NCBI GenBank assembly: GCA_022843605.1
Contig: JALHNI010000027.1
Location: forward strand, 1-54,741
Reading direction: 5' to 3'
DNA: 54,741 bases
Origin: Bryobacter sp.
GTDB lineage: Bacteria > Acidobacteriota > Terriglobia > Bryobacterales > Bryobacteraceae
Notes under the pieces: generated by a model
Databases searched by the model: none
Told to the model about the DNA's origin: nothing
What the model saw: only the letters and a program-made list of their open reading frames with translations
In this document: positions 44,870 to 53,578 of the stretch, in pieces
Layout: the number at the start of each line of letters is the position of its first letter
Position numbering within the stretch: the first letter of the stretch is position 1
Position numbers and translations under genes: made by a program

Positions 44870-46363
44870 ATGCCTGTCTCCCGCCGATCCTTCCTGGCCA
44901 GTTCACTGGCCGCTGCAAGTCCGCTCCGAGCTGCTGCTACGGATGTTCACCAGCTCACGCTGCTCGGTGCGGCTGAGGCGTTGCGCACCAGGCAGACGAC
45001 CTCCTTGGAATTGACCAAGGCGTGTCTTGATCGCATCGCCAAGTACGACCGCGGACTGAATTCTTTCATCACCGTGACCTCGGAGTTCGCGCTGGAAGCC
45101 GCCCGGAATGCGGACTCTGAACGAGCCGCGGGCCGAATCCGCGGACCCTTGCACGGTATTCCGATTGCCCTCAAAGACAATATCGATACCAAAGGCATTC
45201 GCACCACCGCCGCCAGCGCGCTTTTCGCTGACCGTGTTCCCACCGAGGATGCCGAGGTCTGGCGGCGCCTGCAGTCAGCCGGTGCCGTGTTACTCGGCAA
45301 ACTCAATCTGCATGAGTTCGCCGCGGGCGGTACAAGCGCCGTTACGTTCTTCGGACCGGTTCGGAATCCCTACGCGCCGGACCGCAATTGCGGCGGATCG
45401 TCAGGCGGCTCCGCCGTGGCCATCGCGTCTGACTTTGCCTACGGTACGCTTGGCACCGACACCGGCGGCTCCATCCGTACGCCGGCCTCCTTCTGTGGGG
45501 TGGTCGGCTTCAAGCCGACTTACGGACGCGCCTCGATTCGCGGGATCATTCCCCTGGTCTGGTCCCTGGATCATGTAGGTCCCCTCACCAAGACGGTTGC
45601 CGATGCGGCCGTCCTGTTGCAGGCGATCGCCGGTTACGATGATCTCGATATTGACTGCGTTGATCGCCCGGTGCCCAATTACGCCAAAGCCATTGGCGCA
45701 CCGACCAAGGCTTTGCGCCTGGGAGTGCCGCGCGCCAGCTTCTTCGACAAGTTGGACCCCGAGGTCGCTTCGGCGGTGGAGGTAGCGCTGGGCGTTCTCA
45801 GCCGGTTGGCGGCGGGCCAACAGAATGTCGTCCTGCCCGCAGTAGCTTACGGTCCGGGCGCCGGCGGTGCGGAAACGGCCGCTTATCACTTGCCTTACTA
45901 CCCCAAGTCGCAGGGCGCTTACATGCCGGCGACGCGCAAAGGCCTGGCTCGCTCAGCGGCGATGCCTGCCACCACCTATGTCGAGTCCATGCGGGCGGTG
46001 CGTCTCCTGCGTCGCCAAGTGGTCAGAGCCTTTGATACGGTGGATCTCCTGGTCACGCCGACCACCAAGCTGAAGCCGTATCCGATCGCCGAAGCCATCC
46101 AGCGTGTCGAAACGGACAAGCCCTTGCCTCCAACACTGGCCAACACGAGCCAATTCAATATCTTTGGCCTGCCCACCATCTCGATTCCCTGCGGCCAGTT
46201 TGCCGACGGCGTTCCGATCGGTCTCCAAATCACCGGCGCGCCATGGGCGGAGGAGAAAGTGCTCGCCCTAGCCCATGCCTACGAGCAGGCGACCGACTGG
46301 CACAAGCGCCGACCTACCCTTGATTCCGCGTTGGCCCCTTACGAGGTGAAGACCACCCTCTAG
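44870..46363 (+). CDS. Tat-exported amidase (amidase signature family)
   Basis: 497 residues from ATG 44870; the open frame extends upstream into the preceding gene, but the Tat leader (MPVSRRSFLASSLAAAS) fixes the start. The Ser-cisSer-Lys triad is visible: K102 in ALKDNIDTKG, S177 in CGGSSGGSAV and nucleophile S201 in GTDTGGSIRTPAS. No domain is added to the core, so it is a secreted hydrolase of amides rather than GatA, whose partners are absent. Substrate unknown. TAAAAT lies 5 nt before the ATG. Confidence 0.9.
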   Translation: MPVSRRSFLASSLAAASPLRAAATDVHQLTLLGAAEALRTRQTTSLELTKACLDRIAKYDRGLNSFITVTSEFALEAARNADSERAAGRIRGPLHGIPIALKDNIDTKGIRTTAASALFADRVPTEDAEVWRRLQSAGAVLLGKLNLHEFAAGGTSAVTFFGPVRNPYAPDRNCGGSSGGSAVAIASDFAYGTLGTDTGGSIRTPASFCGVVGFKPTYGRASIRGIIPLVWSLDHVGPLTKTVADAAVLLQAIAGYDDLDIDCVDRPVPNYAKAIGAPTKALRLGVPRASFFDKLDPEVASAVEVALGVLSRLAAGQQNVVLPAVAYGPGAGGAETAAYHLPYYPKSQGAYMPATRKGLARSAAMPATTYVESMRAVRLLRRQVVRAFDTVDLLVTPTTKLKPYPIAEAIQRVETDKPLPPTLANTSQFNIFGLPTISIPCGQFADGVPIGLQITGAPWAEEKVLALAHAYEQATDWHKRRPTLDSALAPYEVKTTL

Positions 46364-46643
46364 CGGTCCTAGGGCCGAAGGATTTAACCTCCTGGCGTGC
46401 CCGACGTTCAAGTCCTTGAACCCGTTACGGTTAGCTTGGTTTTGTCCAGGTGTTGTAGAATCAGGCAGATTCGTCCTCTACCAGATGTTGGGGTGTCCAC
46501 AGAATACCCACAGAATTCAGGGGTCCACCCGCTTGAGATTTACCCCGGATCGCATTAGTATTGGATCACCCCCCGAGAGTGAGAGTCCTAGGCGAGAAGT
46601 CGGCTCTCTTCCCCCGTATCCTGTTTAGTAGAGGGACTGCCCC
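46364..46643. other. Intergenic region upstream of smc
   Basis: No gene seen. It contains the perfect palindrome GTTCAAG-TC-CTTGAAC (46406-46421), a -10-like TAGAAT (46456-46461) without a convincing -35, and two direct copies of CCACAGAAT (46497-46505 and 46508-46516). The smc Shine-Dalgarno GAGGGA is at 46631-46636. Confidence 0.5.
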
Positions 46644-49600
46644 TTGCTCAAAGTAAAACGCGTCGAAATCCAAGGCTTCAAATCCTTCTGTGATCGCACC
46701 GAGATGAAGTTCCTCGGTCACGGCATTGCCGCGATCGTCGGACCCAATGGCTGCGGCAAGTCCAACTTGTCGGATGCCATTAATTGGGTGTTGGGCGAAC
46801 AGTCGGCGAAAAGCCTACGCGGCGCCCGCATGGAAGACGTCATTTTCGCCGGCACGCGCGACCGCAAGCCGATGGGTATGGCCGCGGTCACGCTCACGCT
46901 GGTCGATCCTGAATACTATAGCGACGACGTCAAAGTCGACACCGCGCCCACGGATATCACATCCGTGAATGGCGTGAACGGAACGAACGGCAATGGCCAC
47001 CACGTCGATCAGCCCCTGCGCATCACCAAGCCTAAGGAAATCACCGTCACCCGCCGCCTGTTCCGCAACGGCGAGAGCGAGTATCTGGTGGACGGCAAGC
47101 AGGCCCGTCTGCGCGACATTCAAGACATCTTCATGGGCACGGGCCTGGGTCCGGAATCGTACGCGATCATCGAGCAGGGCCGCATCGGGCAGATTCTATC
47201 CACCAAGCCGGCTGACCGGCGTTCAGTCATCGAAGAAGCGGCCGGCATCACACGTTTCAAAACGAAGCGCCGTTTGGCCGAGTCCAAGCTGGAGAGTGCC
47301 AAGCAGAACCTGAACCGCGTCTTCGACATTCTGGAGGAAGTCTCCCGCCAGGTGAACTCCCTCAAGCGGCAGGCGGCCAAAGCCCAGCGCTATGCCGAGT
47401 TGCGCACTGAGATGGTGACATCCCTGCGGCTCGCGCTTTCCGGCAAGTTCCGTCTGCTGGAGCGTAGCGCCGCCAAGACCGCGATTGACCTGAATGTCGC
47501 CGGCACGGAGCTCACCGAGCTGTCGAAGGAGGTTGCCGAGAAGGAACAGTCCGAATCCGGACTTTACGAAGCGGCGATCGAGACCGAAGCAAAACTCACC
47601 GCTGCCCGGCAGACGCTGGGTGAACTGAAGCTGGAGGCGGAACGCACCCGGGGTAAGCTGTCGAGCCAGAAGCAGCAGGTCGACACGATGGAGAAGCGCC
47701 TGAACGACGGCGAAGGCGAGTCCGCCTCGATCGAACAGCGGTTGGCCTCCATCGGCCTTGAAGTGGAAGCGCAGTTGGCGATTGTGGCCGAGATCACGCT
47801 GGCGGCGGAAACCGCCCGCGCCCGCCTCGCCGAAGCGACGCAAGAAAAGCAGCAACTGCAGGCCGACCTTTCGAATCAGGAACGTTCGCTTGAAGGCTCC
47901 CGCCAACTCGTCCTGAAGATGCTGGGCGAAGCCTCAACGCTCAAGAATCAACTGGCGCAGATCGACACACATTTGGCCGGGATGACGCGCGATACCGAGC
48001 GTCTAGCGCGTGACGAAAAGTCAGCGACGGGCGAACTCGAACGTCTCGAGGTCATCAAGACCGAGATCTCCACCAAGTTGTCGACGCGGCAGATGCAGCT
48101 GCAGTCGCTGGGCGATCAGCGCAAGGAAGTGGAGGCCGCGCTGGCTGACCACAAGCAGCAGTCGGCCGAAGCGCGTAAGCAGCTCGAAGAGGCCCGGCAG
48201 GAGGCGTCTCGCCTCAAGGCCCGCCGCGACTCGCTCGAAGAGATCATCTCGCACCGTTCGTACACCACGGAGAGCGTGAAGCGTCTCTTCAAGGCGATCG
48301 ACAAGGGGCAGGCCAGCGATTTGAAGCCGGTGGGCGTGCTCGCGGACTTCGTCGAAGTGGATACCCAATTCGAAAAGGCCACCGAAGAATTCCTGCATGA
48401 GGAACTCGAGTACGTCGTGGTGAAGACGTGGCCCGAAGCCCAGCAGGGTGTCGACCTGATGCGTGGCGACCTCGATGGACGCGCCACCTTCCTGGTGCAC
48501 CCGAATCCGGAAAAGGACTTCCACCGCGGGGCTGTCGCCATGCCCTCCGTCGGTCCGGAGACCGGGATAATTGCGCGTTTGAGCGACGTCCTGCGCCTCA
48601 CCAACGGACTCACCCACGCGCCGGCTGACCTGCTGCCCCGGCTCTCGCGCTGTTTCCTCACCGAGAATCGCGAGGCGGCGCAGCGATTGGCCCTGCAGTA
48701 CCCCGATATCTACTTTCTCTTGCCTGACGGCGTTTGCTATCACGGCTACGCGGTGAGTGGCGGCAAGAAGAGTTCCAGCGGTCCGCTGGCCCTGAAGCGC
48801 GAACTGCGCGAGGTCACCTTGCAGTGCGAGAATCGCGAACGCACGCTGATGGAGACCCAGGTGCGGGTGCAGCGTTTGGACGCCCAGATTCAGAAGCTTT
48901 CTGAACAACTCGAGCATGTCCGCGTCGCGCAGCAGCAGGAAGAAAAAGAGACGCTGGCGCTCGGCCATGAGCACCGCAAGCTGGCCGAAGAGCACGCCCG
49001 CTCGTCGCAGAAGCTGTCGGTGGCCCGGCTTGATCTGGACCGTCTCACCCGCGAACGTGAACGCGCCGTTGCCCAGAAGTCTGCGCTTGAGGATCAACTG
49101 CAGGCGAAAGAAGCACAGCGTGCGGAGCTGGAACAGTCCCTTGCCCACGCTCGCGAGGAACTCACCGGCTTGCAGGCCCAATTGCAGCGCGCCAACGACG
49201 AGCACTCCGGCTTGCGCGCCGAATTGGCCGGCCTTGAAGAGCGTCAGCGCTCGGCGAATTTCGCCAAGGCTCGTTTCGATCAGCAATTGCAGGAATTGAA
49301 CGCTCGCCAGCAGCGCCTCTCCGGTGAATTGGAGCGACTCGGCGTGGAGCGCGCCCGTTTGCTCGCCGACAACATCGAGCTCGACAACCACGCCGCCAGT
49401 TTCACTCAGCGCATCACGGAAGTGGAAGCCAGCGTGGCCGAACTGCATCAGCTTGAGACCGAGCAGCGCAGTGAGTTCGACCAGTTGAGCGAAGGCCTGA
49501 AAGTGCTGCGTACCGCTGCAGCCGAAGCACAGGAAAAACGCCAGCAGATTGAAGTGGAACTCGTGCAGAAGCGCAGCGAACTCCGTTTCCTGGAGGAGAC

Positions 49601-50381
49601 TGCCCGCAAGGAACTTAGCACCTCGCTTGAGGAACTCTCCTCCGAGATGGAGACTGAGCCCGACGAAATCGCCTTGCTGGAAGCCGAAGAGAAGTATCAG
49701 GAAGTTCGCGGCCGCATCGAAGCGATGGGCCCCGTGAATCCGCAAGCTTTGGAGGAGTACGACGAAGCGCAGCAGCGCTATGACTTCCTCAATACCCAGC
49801 GGCAGGACCTGCTGGATTCCATTCGCGATACCGAAAAGACCATTCAGGAGATCGACGTCGAGTCGCGCAAGCGCTTTGTCGAAGCCTTCGAGGCAATCAA
49901 CACCAACTTCCGCCACATGTTCGGCGTGTTGTTCAACGGCGGCATCGGCGAGATGCGGTTAACCGATCAGGATCAATCACACGAGTCCGGCATCGACATC
50001 GTCGCGCAACCGCCGGGGAAAAAGCTTCAGAACGTCTTATTGCTCTCGGGCGGCGAGCGCGCGATGACGGCCATGGCCCTGCTGATGGCTGTCTTCAAGT
50101 ACCAGCCGAGCCCGTTCTGTATCCTGGACGAGGTGGACGCGCCGCTCGACGAGCCGAACATCATTCGCCTGACGAAGTTGCTGAAGGAGATGTCGGACCA
50201 GACGCAGTTCATCGTCATCACCCACGCCAAGCGCACCATGGAAGCGGCTGCGGTGCTCTACGGCGTCACCATGCAGGAACCTGGTGTCTCAAAGCTCGTA
50301 TCGGTTCGCTTCGGCGCTCCGGCCGGCTCGCCTCCACCTCCGGTGAGGGCCGTCCCGGCGGCGATGGCTCCCGCGAACTGA
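46644..50381 (+). CDS. smc: Chromosome partition protein SMC
   Basis: 1245 residues, full-length condensin ATPase for chromosome organisation. Start is a TTG supported by GAGGGA 7 nt upstream and the conserved N-terminus LKVKRVEIQGFKSF. Walker A is GPNGCGKSN (33-41), hinge at about 535-690, two long coiled-coil arms, ABC signature LLSGGERAM at about 1132 and Walker B CILDEVDAPLDEPN at about 1158. Odd: residues about 100-126 of the head carry an Asn/Gly-rich insertion (SVNGVNGTNGNGHH) between strands. scpA and scpB are not adjacent. Confidence 0.97.
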   Translation: MLKVKRVEIQGFKSFCDRTEMKFLGHGIAAIVGPNGCGKSNLSDAINWVLGEQSAKSLRGARMEDVIFAGTRDRKPMGMAAVTLTLVDPEYYSDDVKVDTAPTDITSVNGVNGTNGNGHHVDQPLRITKPKEITVTRRLFRNGESEYLVDGKQARLRDIQDIFMGTGLGPESYAIIEQGRIGQILSTKPADRRSVIEEAAGITRFKTKRRLAESKLESAKQNLNRVFDILEEVSRQVNSLKRQAAKAQRYAELRTEMVTSLRLALSGKFRLLERSAAKTAIDLNVAGTELTELSKEVAEKEQSESGLYEAAIETEAKLTAARQTLGELKLEAERTRGKLSSQKQQVDTMEKRLNDGEGESASIEQRLASIGLEVEAQLAIVAEITLAAETARARLAEATQEKQQLQADLSNQERSLEGSRQLVLKMLGEASTLKNQLAQIDTHLAGMTRDTERLARDEKSATGELERLEVIKTEISTKLSTRQMQLQSLGDQRKEVEAALADHKQQSAEARKQLEEARQEASRLKARRDSLEEIISHRSYTTESVKRLFKAIDKGQASDLKPVGVLADFVEVDTQFEKATEEFLHEELEYVVVKTWPEAQQGVDLMRGDLDGRATFLVHPNPEKDFHRGAVAMPSVGPETGIIARLSDVLRLTNGLTHAPADLLPRLSRCFLTENREAAQRLALQYPDIYFLLPDGVCYHGYAVSGGKKSSSGPLALKRELREVTLQCENRERTLMETQVRVQRLDAQIQKLSEQLEHVRVAQQQEEKETLALGHEHRKLAEEHARSSQKLSVARLDLDRLTRERERAVAQKSALEDQLQAKEAQRAELEQSLAHAREELTGLQAQLQRANDEHSGLRAELAGLEERQRSANFAKARFDQQLQELNARQQRLSGELERLGVERARLLADNIELDNHAASFTQRITEVEASVAELHQLETEQRSEFDQLSEGLKVLRTAAAEAQEKRQQIEVELVQKRSELRFLEETARKELSTSLEELSSEMETEPDEIALLEAEEKYQEVRGRIEAMGPVNPQALEEYDEAQQRYDFLNTQRQDLLDSIRDTEKTIQEIDVESRKRFVEAFEAINTNFRHMFGVLFNGGIGEMRLTDQDQSHESGIDIVAQPPGKKLQNVLLLSGGERAMTAMALLMAVFKYQPSPFCILDEVDAPLDEPNIIRLTKLLKEMSDQTQFIVITHAKRTMEAAAVLYGVTMQEPGVSKLVSVRFGAPAGSPPPPVRAVPAAMAPAN

Positions 50382-50402
50382 GCGCGACGAACCTCCAAAA
50401 AG

Positions 50403-50436
50403 AAAAGGCGGTGAGCGTTTGCTCACCGCCTTTTTC
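50403..50436. terminator. Bidirectional intrinsic terminator
   Basis: A 14-bp perfect stem (AAAAGGCGGTGAGC / GCTCACCGCCTTTT) with loop GTTT lies between the convergent smc and ahpD genes. The A-run and T-run flanks allow it to stop transcription from both sides. Confidence 0.93.
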
Positions 50437-50456
50437 TGTCCGAGTGGGTATAAAAG

Positions 50457-50987
50457 CTAGGCGGACAAGGTTTGCGTATCGAACACCAGGGCCAAGGCAT
50501 GGATCACCGCGCCCAGACGCACGGCCGCCGCGATGGCCTCTTTGGAAACGCCCTTCTCGCGCAGAACGCGCTCGTGCGAAGTGACGCACATGGAGCAATT
50601 GTTGATCGCCGAAACCACCGTGCAATACAGTTCAAAGTCCACCGGATCGCCGCCATGGGTGCGGATGCCGTTCATCCGCAAACGCGCGGGAATGGTCGAG
50701 TAGGTGTTGTCCTGAAACATGTGTGTGAACCGGTAATAGATATTGTTCATGCCCATGATCGCCGCCGCAGTCTTCGCCGCATTTTGCGTCTCAGGCGTAG
50801 CGAACTTGGCCGCTTCCGCGTGCAGAATCGTCGTGAGACCAGGGTGGCGAGCCCCCATCGCCGCGGCAATCACCGTGCCCCACACCTGCTGCTCCGTAAG
50901 CTCTGTCTGTTTCACCAGGCTCGTGAGGTTGAGCTTGAGGTCTTTTGCGTAGTCAGGAATGGATTCAAGTAAGGCTTCGTAGGTCAT
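50457..50987 (-). CDS. ahpD: Alkylhydroperoxidase AhpD
   Basis: 176 residues, carboxymuconolactone-decarboxylase fold. The redox centre C131-S-M-C134 with H138 and upstream E119 reproduces the arrangement known from Mycobacterium tuberculosis AhpD. It reduces AhpC, and is itself reduced through lipoamide/dihydrolipoamide components in that system. It is the second gene after ahpC, separated by 56 bp that contain a strong hairpin. Its Shine-Dalgarno is weak, so expression may depend on readthrough and coupling. Confidence 0.92.
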   Translation of the reverse strand: MTYEALLESIPDYAKDLKLNLTSLVKQTELTEQQVWGTVIAAAMGARHPGLTTILHAEAAKFATPETQNAAKTAAAIMGMNNIYYRFTHMFQDNTYSTIPARLRMNGIRTHGGDPVDFELYCTVVSAINNCSMCVTSHERVLREKGVSKEAIAAAVRLGAVIHALALVFDTQTLSA

Positions 50988-51005
50988 AATCGGTCTTTCG
51001 GGAGG

Positions 51006-51034
51006 GAGGACAGGCCTTTGACAGGCCTGTCCTC
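51006..51034 (-). promoter_or_regulatory. Hairpin between ahpC and ahpD
   Basis: GAGGACAGGCCT and AGGCCTGTCCTC form a perfect 12-bp stem with a 5-nt loop, starting 9 bp past the ahpC stop on the minus strand. No T-tract follows, so it looks like an mRNA stability or partial attenuation element. Confidence 0.7.
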
Positions 51035-51043
51035 TTGAATCAA

Positions 51044-51574
51044 CTAAAGGGTCGCTTCGCCCTTCTTCCAGTTGCAGGGGCAGAGTTCGTCAGTCTGCAA
51101 TGCGTCGAGCACGCGGAGCACTTCATCAACGTTCCGGCCAACAGAGAGGTCGTTGACACAGACCCAGCGAATCGTGCCCTGCGGGTCGACGATGAACGTC
51201 GCGCGCTGGCAAACGCCCGCATTCGGATCGATGATGCCGAGTTCTTTCGACAACTCGTGCTTAATGTCTGAAAGCATCGGGAAGGGAAGATTGCGCAAAT
51301 CGTCGTGGTGCGTCCGCCATGCCAGGTGGACGAATTCCGAGTCTGTGCTGCCGCCCAGTACCTGGGCATCGCGATCATTGAAGTCGCCGTTCGCCTTTCC
51401 GAAAGCGGCAATCTCGGTGGGGCACACGAAGGTGAAGTCCTTCGGCCAGAAAAAGTAGACTTTCCACTTTCCCGGATAGCTCTCGTCCGAGATGCCCTCG
51501 AACGCTTTGTCTTTGTCGAGGCTGACGGTCGCCTTCAAGTTAAACTTCGGAAACGGTTGACCAACTCCCAGCAT
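51044..51574 (-). CDS. ahpC: Peroxiredoxin AhpC
   Basis: 176 residues from ATG 51574, set by AGGAG 10 nt upstream. It reduces hydrogen peroxide, organic peroxides and possibly peroxynitrite. The peroxidatic cysteine is C51 in FTFVCPTE. Two further cysteines, C165 and C167 (ELCPCNWKKGE), match the three-cysteine mycobacterial AhpC, whose reductant is AhpD rather than AhpF. This agrees with ahpD being the next gene. No OxyR site could be recognised upstream. Confidence 0.95.
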   Translation of the reverse strand: MLGVGQPFPKFNLKATVSLDKDKAFEGISDESYPGKWKVYFFWPKDFTFVCPTEIAAFGKANGDFNDRDAQVLGGSTDSEFVHLAWRTHHDDLRNLPFPMLSDIKHELSKELGIIDPNAGVCQRATFIVDPQGTIRWVCVNDLSVGRNVDEVLRVLDALQTDELCPCNWKKGEATL

Positions 51575-51867
51575 GTATGGGTAACTCCTGTGTAGATTGC
51601 GCGGCGTTTCGGCCACGCTGAGATAACTCTTGCGTTGAGCGGTTGAGGGCGAAATTCGCGCTCCGACCCAACCTTCCAATGCTATCTCTTTCGATGCCGG
51701 ACCCTAACGGAAGGCTTCGCCGGAATTACGAAACGTCGCCGGGTCCGTCGCCAAGTGGGGCTGAAGCTCTCAATTAAACCCATAAGAATCTATGCTTTGG
51801 CATCTACGGCCAGCCAGAATCGCCTGAGGCTATCGCTAGGATCGGGCAAAGCGATAGTATGTCTCTG
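51575..51867. other. Divergent intergenic region between ahpC and the esterase gene
   Basis: No gene seen. The inverted repeat CTATCGCT/AGCGATAG (51830-51837 and 51850-51857) overlaps the -10-like TAGTAT (51855-51860), which is 7 nt before the preferred esterase start. On the ahpC side no convincing promoter pair stands out. Confidence 0.45.
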
Positions 51868-53571
51868 ATGCGCTACCTCCTGCTTTCATTTGCCGTGCTG
51901 CTGCTTCCCGCTCAGGAGTATCCGCTGGGCCCCGATCATGAACGCCATGCCGGCGTGCCGGCCGGCCAAGTGACTAAGTACACGCTTACCGGCAAAGTCT
52001 ACCCCGGCACCACGCGCGACTACTGGGTCTACGTGCCGGCTCAGTATCAAGCCTCGAAGCCGGCCGCGGTTCTGGTGGTGCAGGATGGGGGCGGATGGAT
52101 CAATGAAACCGGCCGCTTCCGCGCGCCGATCGTGATGGACAATCTGATTCATCGTGGCGAGATTCCGGTGACGATCGGCATCTTTGTGAACCCTGGTGTG
52201 CTGCCCGCGCTCACACCCGACGCCCAGGATCGCTTCCACCGCAGCTTTGAGTACGATGCCATGACGGATCGCTACGCGCGTTTTCTGGCCGATGACCTCC
52301 TGCCGTCTGTTGCCGCCAAGTACAACATCTCCAAGGATCCTAATGACCGGGCCATTGCCGGGTCCTCCTCCGGTGCCAGCGCAGCCTTGATTGCCGCCTT
52401 TCACCGGCCCGATCAGTTCAGCCGCGTCATCAGCTACATCGGCAGCTTCACAAACCTCCGAGGAGCGCAGACGCTGAGCAGTTTGTTTCGCAAGGCCGAA
52501 CCCAAGGCTCTGCGCATCTTCCTGCAGGACGGCCGCAACGATCAGAGTATTTATGCCGGAAGCTGGTTCCGCGCCAACGAGGACATGCAGTCCGCCTTGG
52601 CTTACGCCGGCTATGACCACACCTGGGTGGTCGGCAACGAAGCCCACAACGGGATCCATGGCTCCGCGATTCTTCCCGACGCCCTCCGCTGGATTTGGCG
52701 CGACCATCCAAAGCCCATCGCCAAGGGCAAACGCCCCATTGAGCAGTTCGTCGATGCGTCTCAAGGCTGGCAGTTGCTGAGCCAGGGCCATACCTTTGCT
52801 GAAGGACCCACAGTGGATCGTGTGGGCAACGTTTTCTTCACCGATGCCCGGGGAAACAAGCTCTGGAAGATCGCCGTGGATGGCAAGGTCTCGCTGTTTA
52901 AGGACAAGGCCGGCTTCGTCTCCGGCCTCGATTTCGGCCCCGATGGCAAACTCTACGCCTGCCGCCGTGAGCCCAAACAGATTGTCGCCTTTGACCCGGA
53001 CGGGACCGAGACCGTGATCGCCGACGGCGCCGACGCCAATGACCTCGCCGTCACCGCGAAAGGCGAAATCTACTATTCAGATCCCATCGCCAAGCGTGTT
53101 TGGTTCATCGACGCCCAGCGCAACAAACGCGTCGTGCATGAGGGCATTCAATTCCCCAATGGCCTCACACTGTCCCCGGATCAAAGCCTGCTGATGGTGG
53201 CCGACTCCGCTGACCGCTGGGTCTGGAGCTTCCAACGCGCGGCCGACGGCTCGCTCCGTTTTGGTGAACCCTTCCACCGGCTGGAACTGGTCGACCAGAC
53301 GCCTCGCTCCAACGCTGACGGTCTTACTATCGACACCGAGAGCTTCTTGTATGTCACTTCCAACTTCGGCTTGCAGATCGTCGATCCCGCCGGCCGGGTG
53401 AATGCCATTCTCGCCAAGCCACAGCCGGGCTCTTTGTCCAATGTCGCCTTCGGTGGTCCAGAACTCAATTATCTCTATGTCACCGCGGGGGACAAGGTCT
53501 TCCGCCGCTTGGCGAAACGCAAGGGCGTTAACGCCTGGACCGTCATCAAGCCGCCTCGTCCACGCCTCTAG
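51868..53571 (+). CDS. Secreted esterase fused to an SMP-30/gluconolactonase-like propeller
   Basis: 567 residues from ATG 51868 (51859 adds three residues). Signal peptide MRYLLLSFAVLLLPAQ. Residues about 25-290 are an enterochelin-esterase-like alpha/beta hydrolase (YWVYVPAQYQ; nucleophile in IAGSSSGASAALIAA; His in EAHNGIHG). Residues about 300-560 form an SMP-30/lactonase-type beta-propeller (FAEGPTVDRVGNVFFTD; NGLTLSPDQSLLMVADS; LSNVAFGGPELNYLYVT). Joining an ester hydrolase to a lactonase suggests breakdown of an esterified sugar acid outside the cytoplasm. The sulfatase gene follows after 7 bp. Confidence 0.88.
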   Translation: MRYLLLSFAVLLLPAQEYPLGPDHERHAGVPAGQVTKYTLTGKVYPGTTRDYWVYVPAQYQASKPAAVLVVQDGGGWINETGRFRAPIVMDNLIHRGEIPVTIGIFVNPGVLPALTPDAQDRFHRSFEYDAMTDRYARFLADDLLPSVAAKYNISKDPNDRAIAGSSSGASAALIAAFHRPDQFSRVISYIGSFTNLRGAQTLSSLFRKAEPKALRIFLQDGRNDQSIYAGSWFRANEDMQSALAYAGYDHTWVVGNEAHNGIHGSAILPDALRWIWRDHPKPIAKGKRPIEQFVDASQGWQLLSQGHTFAEGPTVDRVGNVFFTDARGNKLWKIAVDGKVSLFKDKAGFVSGLDFGPDGKLYACRREPKQIVAFDPDGTETVIADGADANDLAVTAKGEIYYSDPIAKRVWFIDAQRNKRVVHEGIQFPNGLTLSPDQSLLMVADSADRWVWSFQRAADGSLRFGEPFHRLELVDQTPRSNADGLTIDTESFLYVTSNFGLQIVDPAGRVNAILAKPQPGSLSNVAFGGPELNYLYVTAGDKVFRRLAKRKGVNAWTVIKPPRPRL

Positions 53572-53578
53572 GATCTCT

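Noticed and set aside
46400..46430. GTTCAAGTCC resembling a tRNA T-loop
   Set aside because: The flanking five-base stems do not pair and no acceptor or anticodon arms are found. The sequence is better explained as part of a perfect palindrome.
46494..46516. Possible DnaA boxes in the repeated CCACAGAAT
   Set aside because: Each differs from the TTATCCACA consensus at two positions, no AT-rich unwinding region or origin genes are near, and two weak copies are not an origin.
48021..49916. A 631-codon open frame on the minus strand inside smc
   Set aside because: It is antisense to a long coiled-coil region with strong codon bias, which keeps the opposite frame open. The translated product is Leu/Gln/Gly-rich without any recognisable family.
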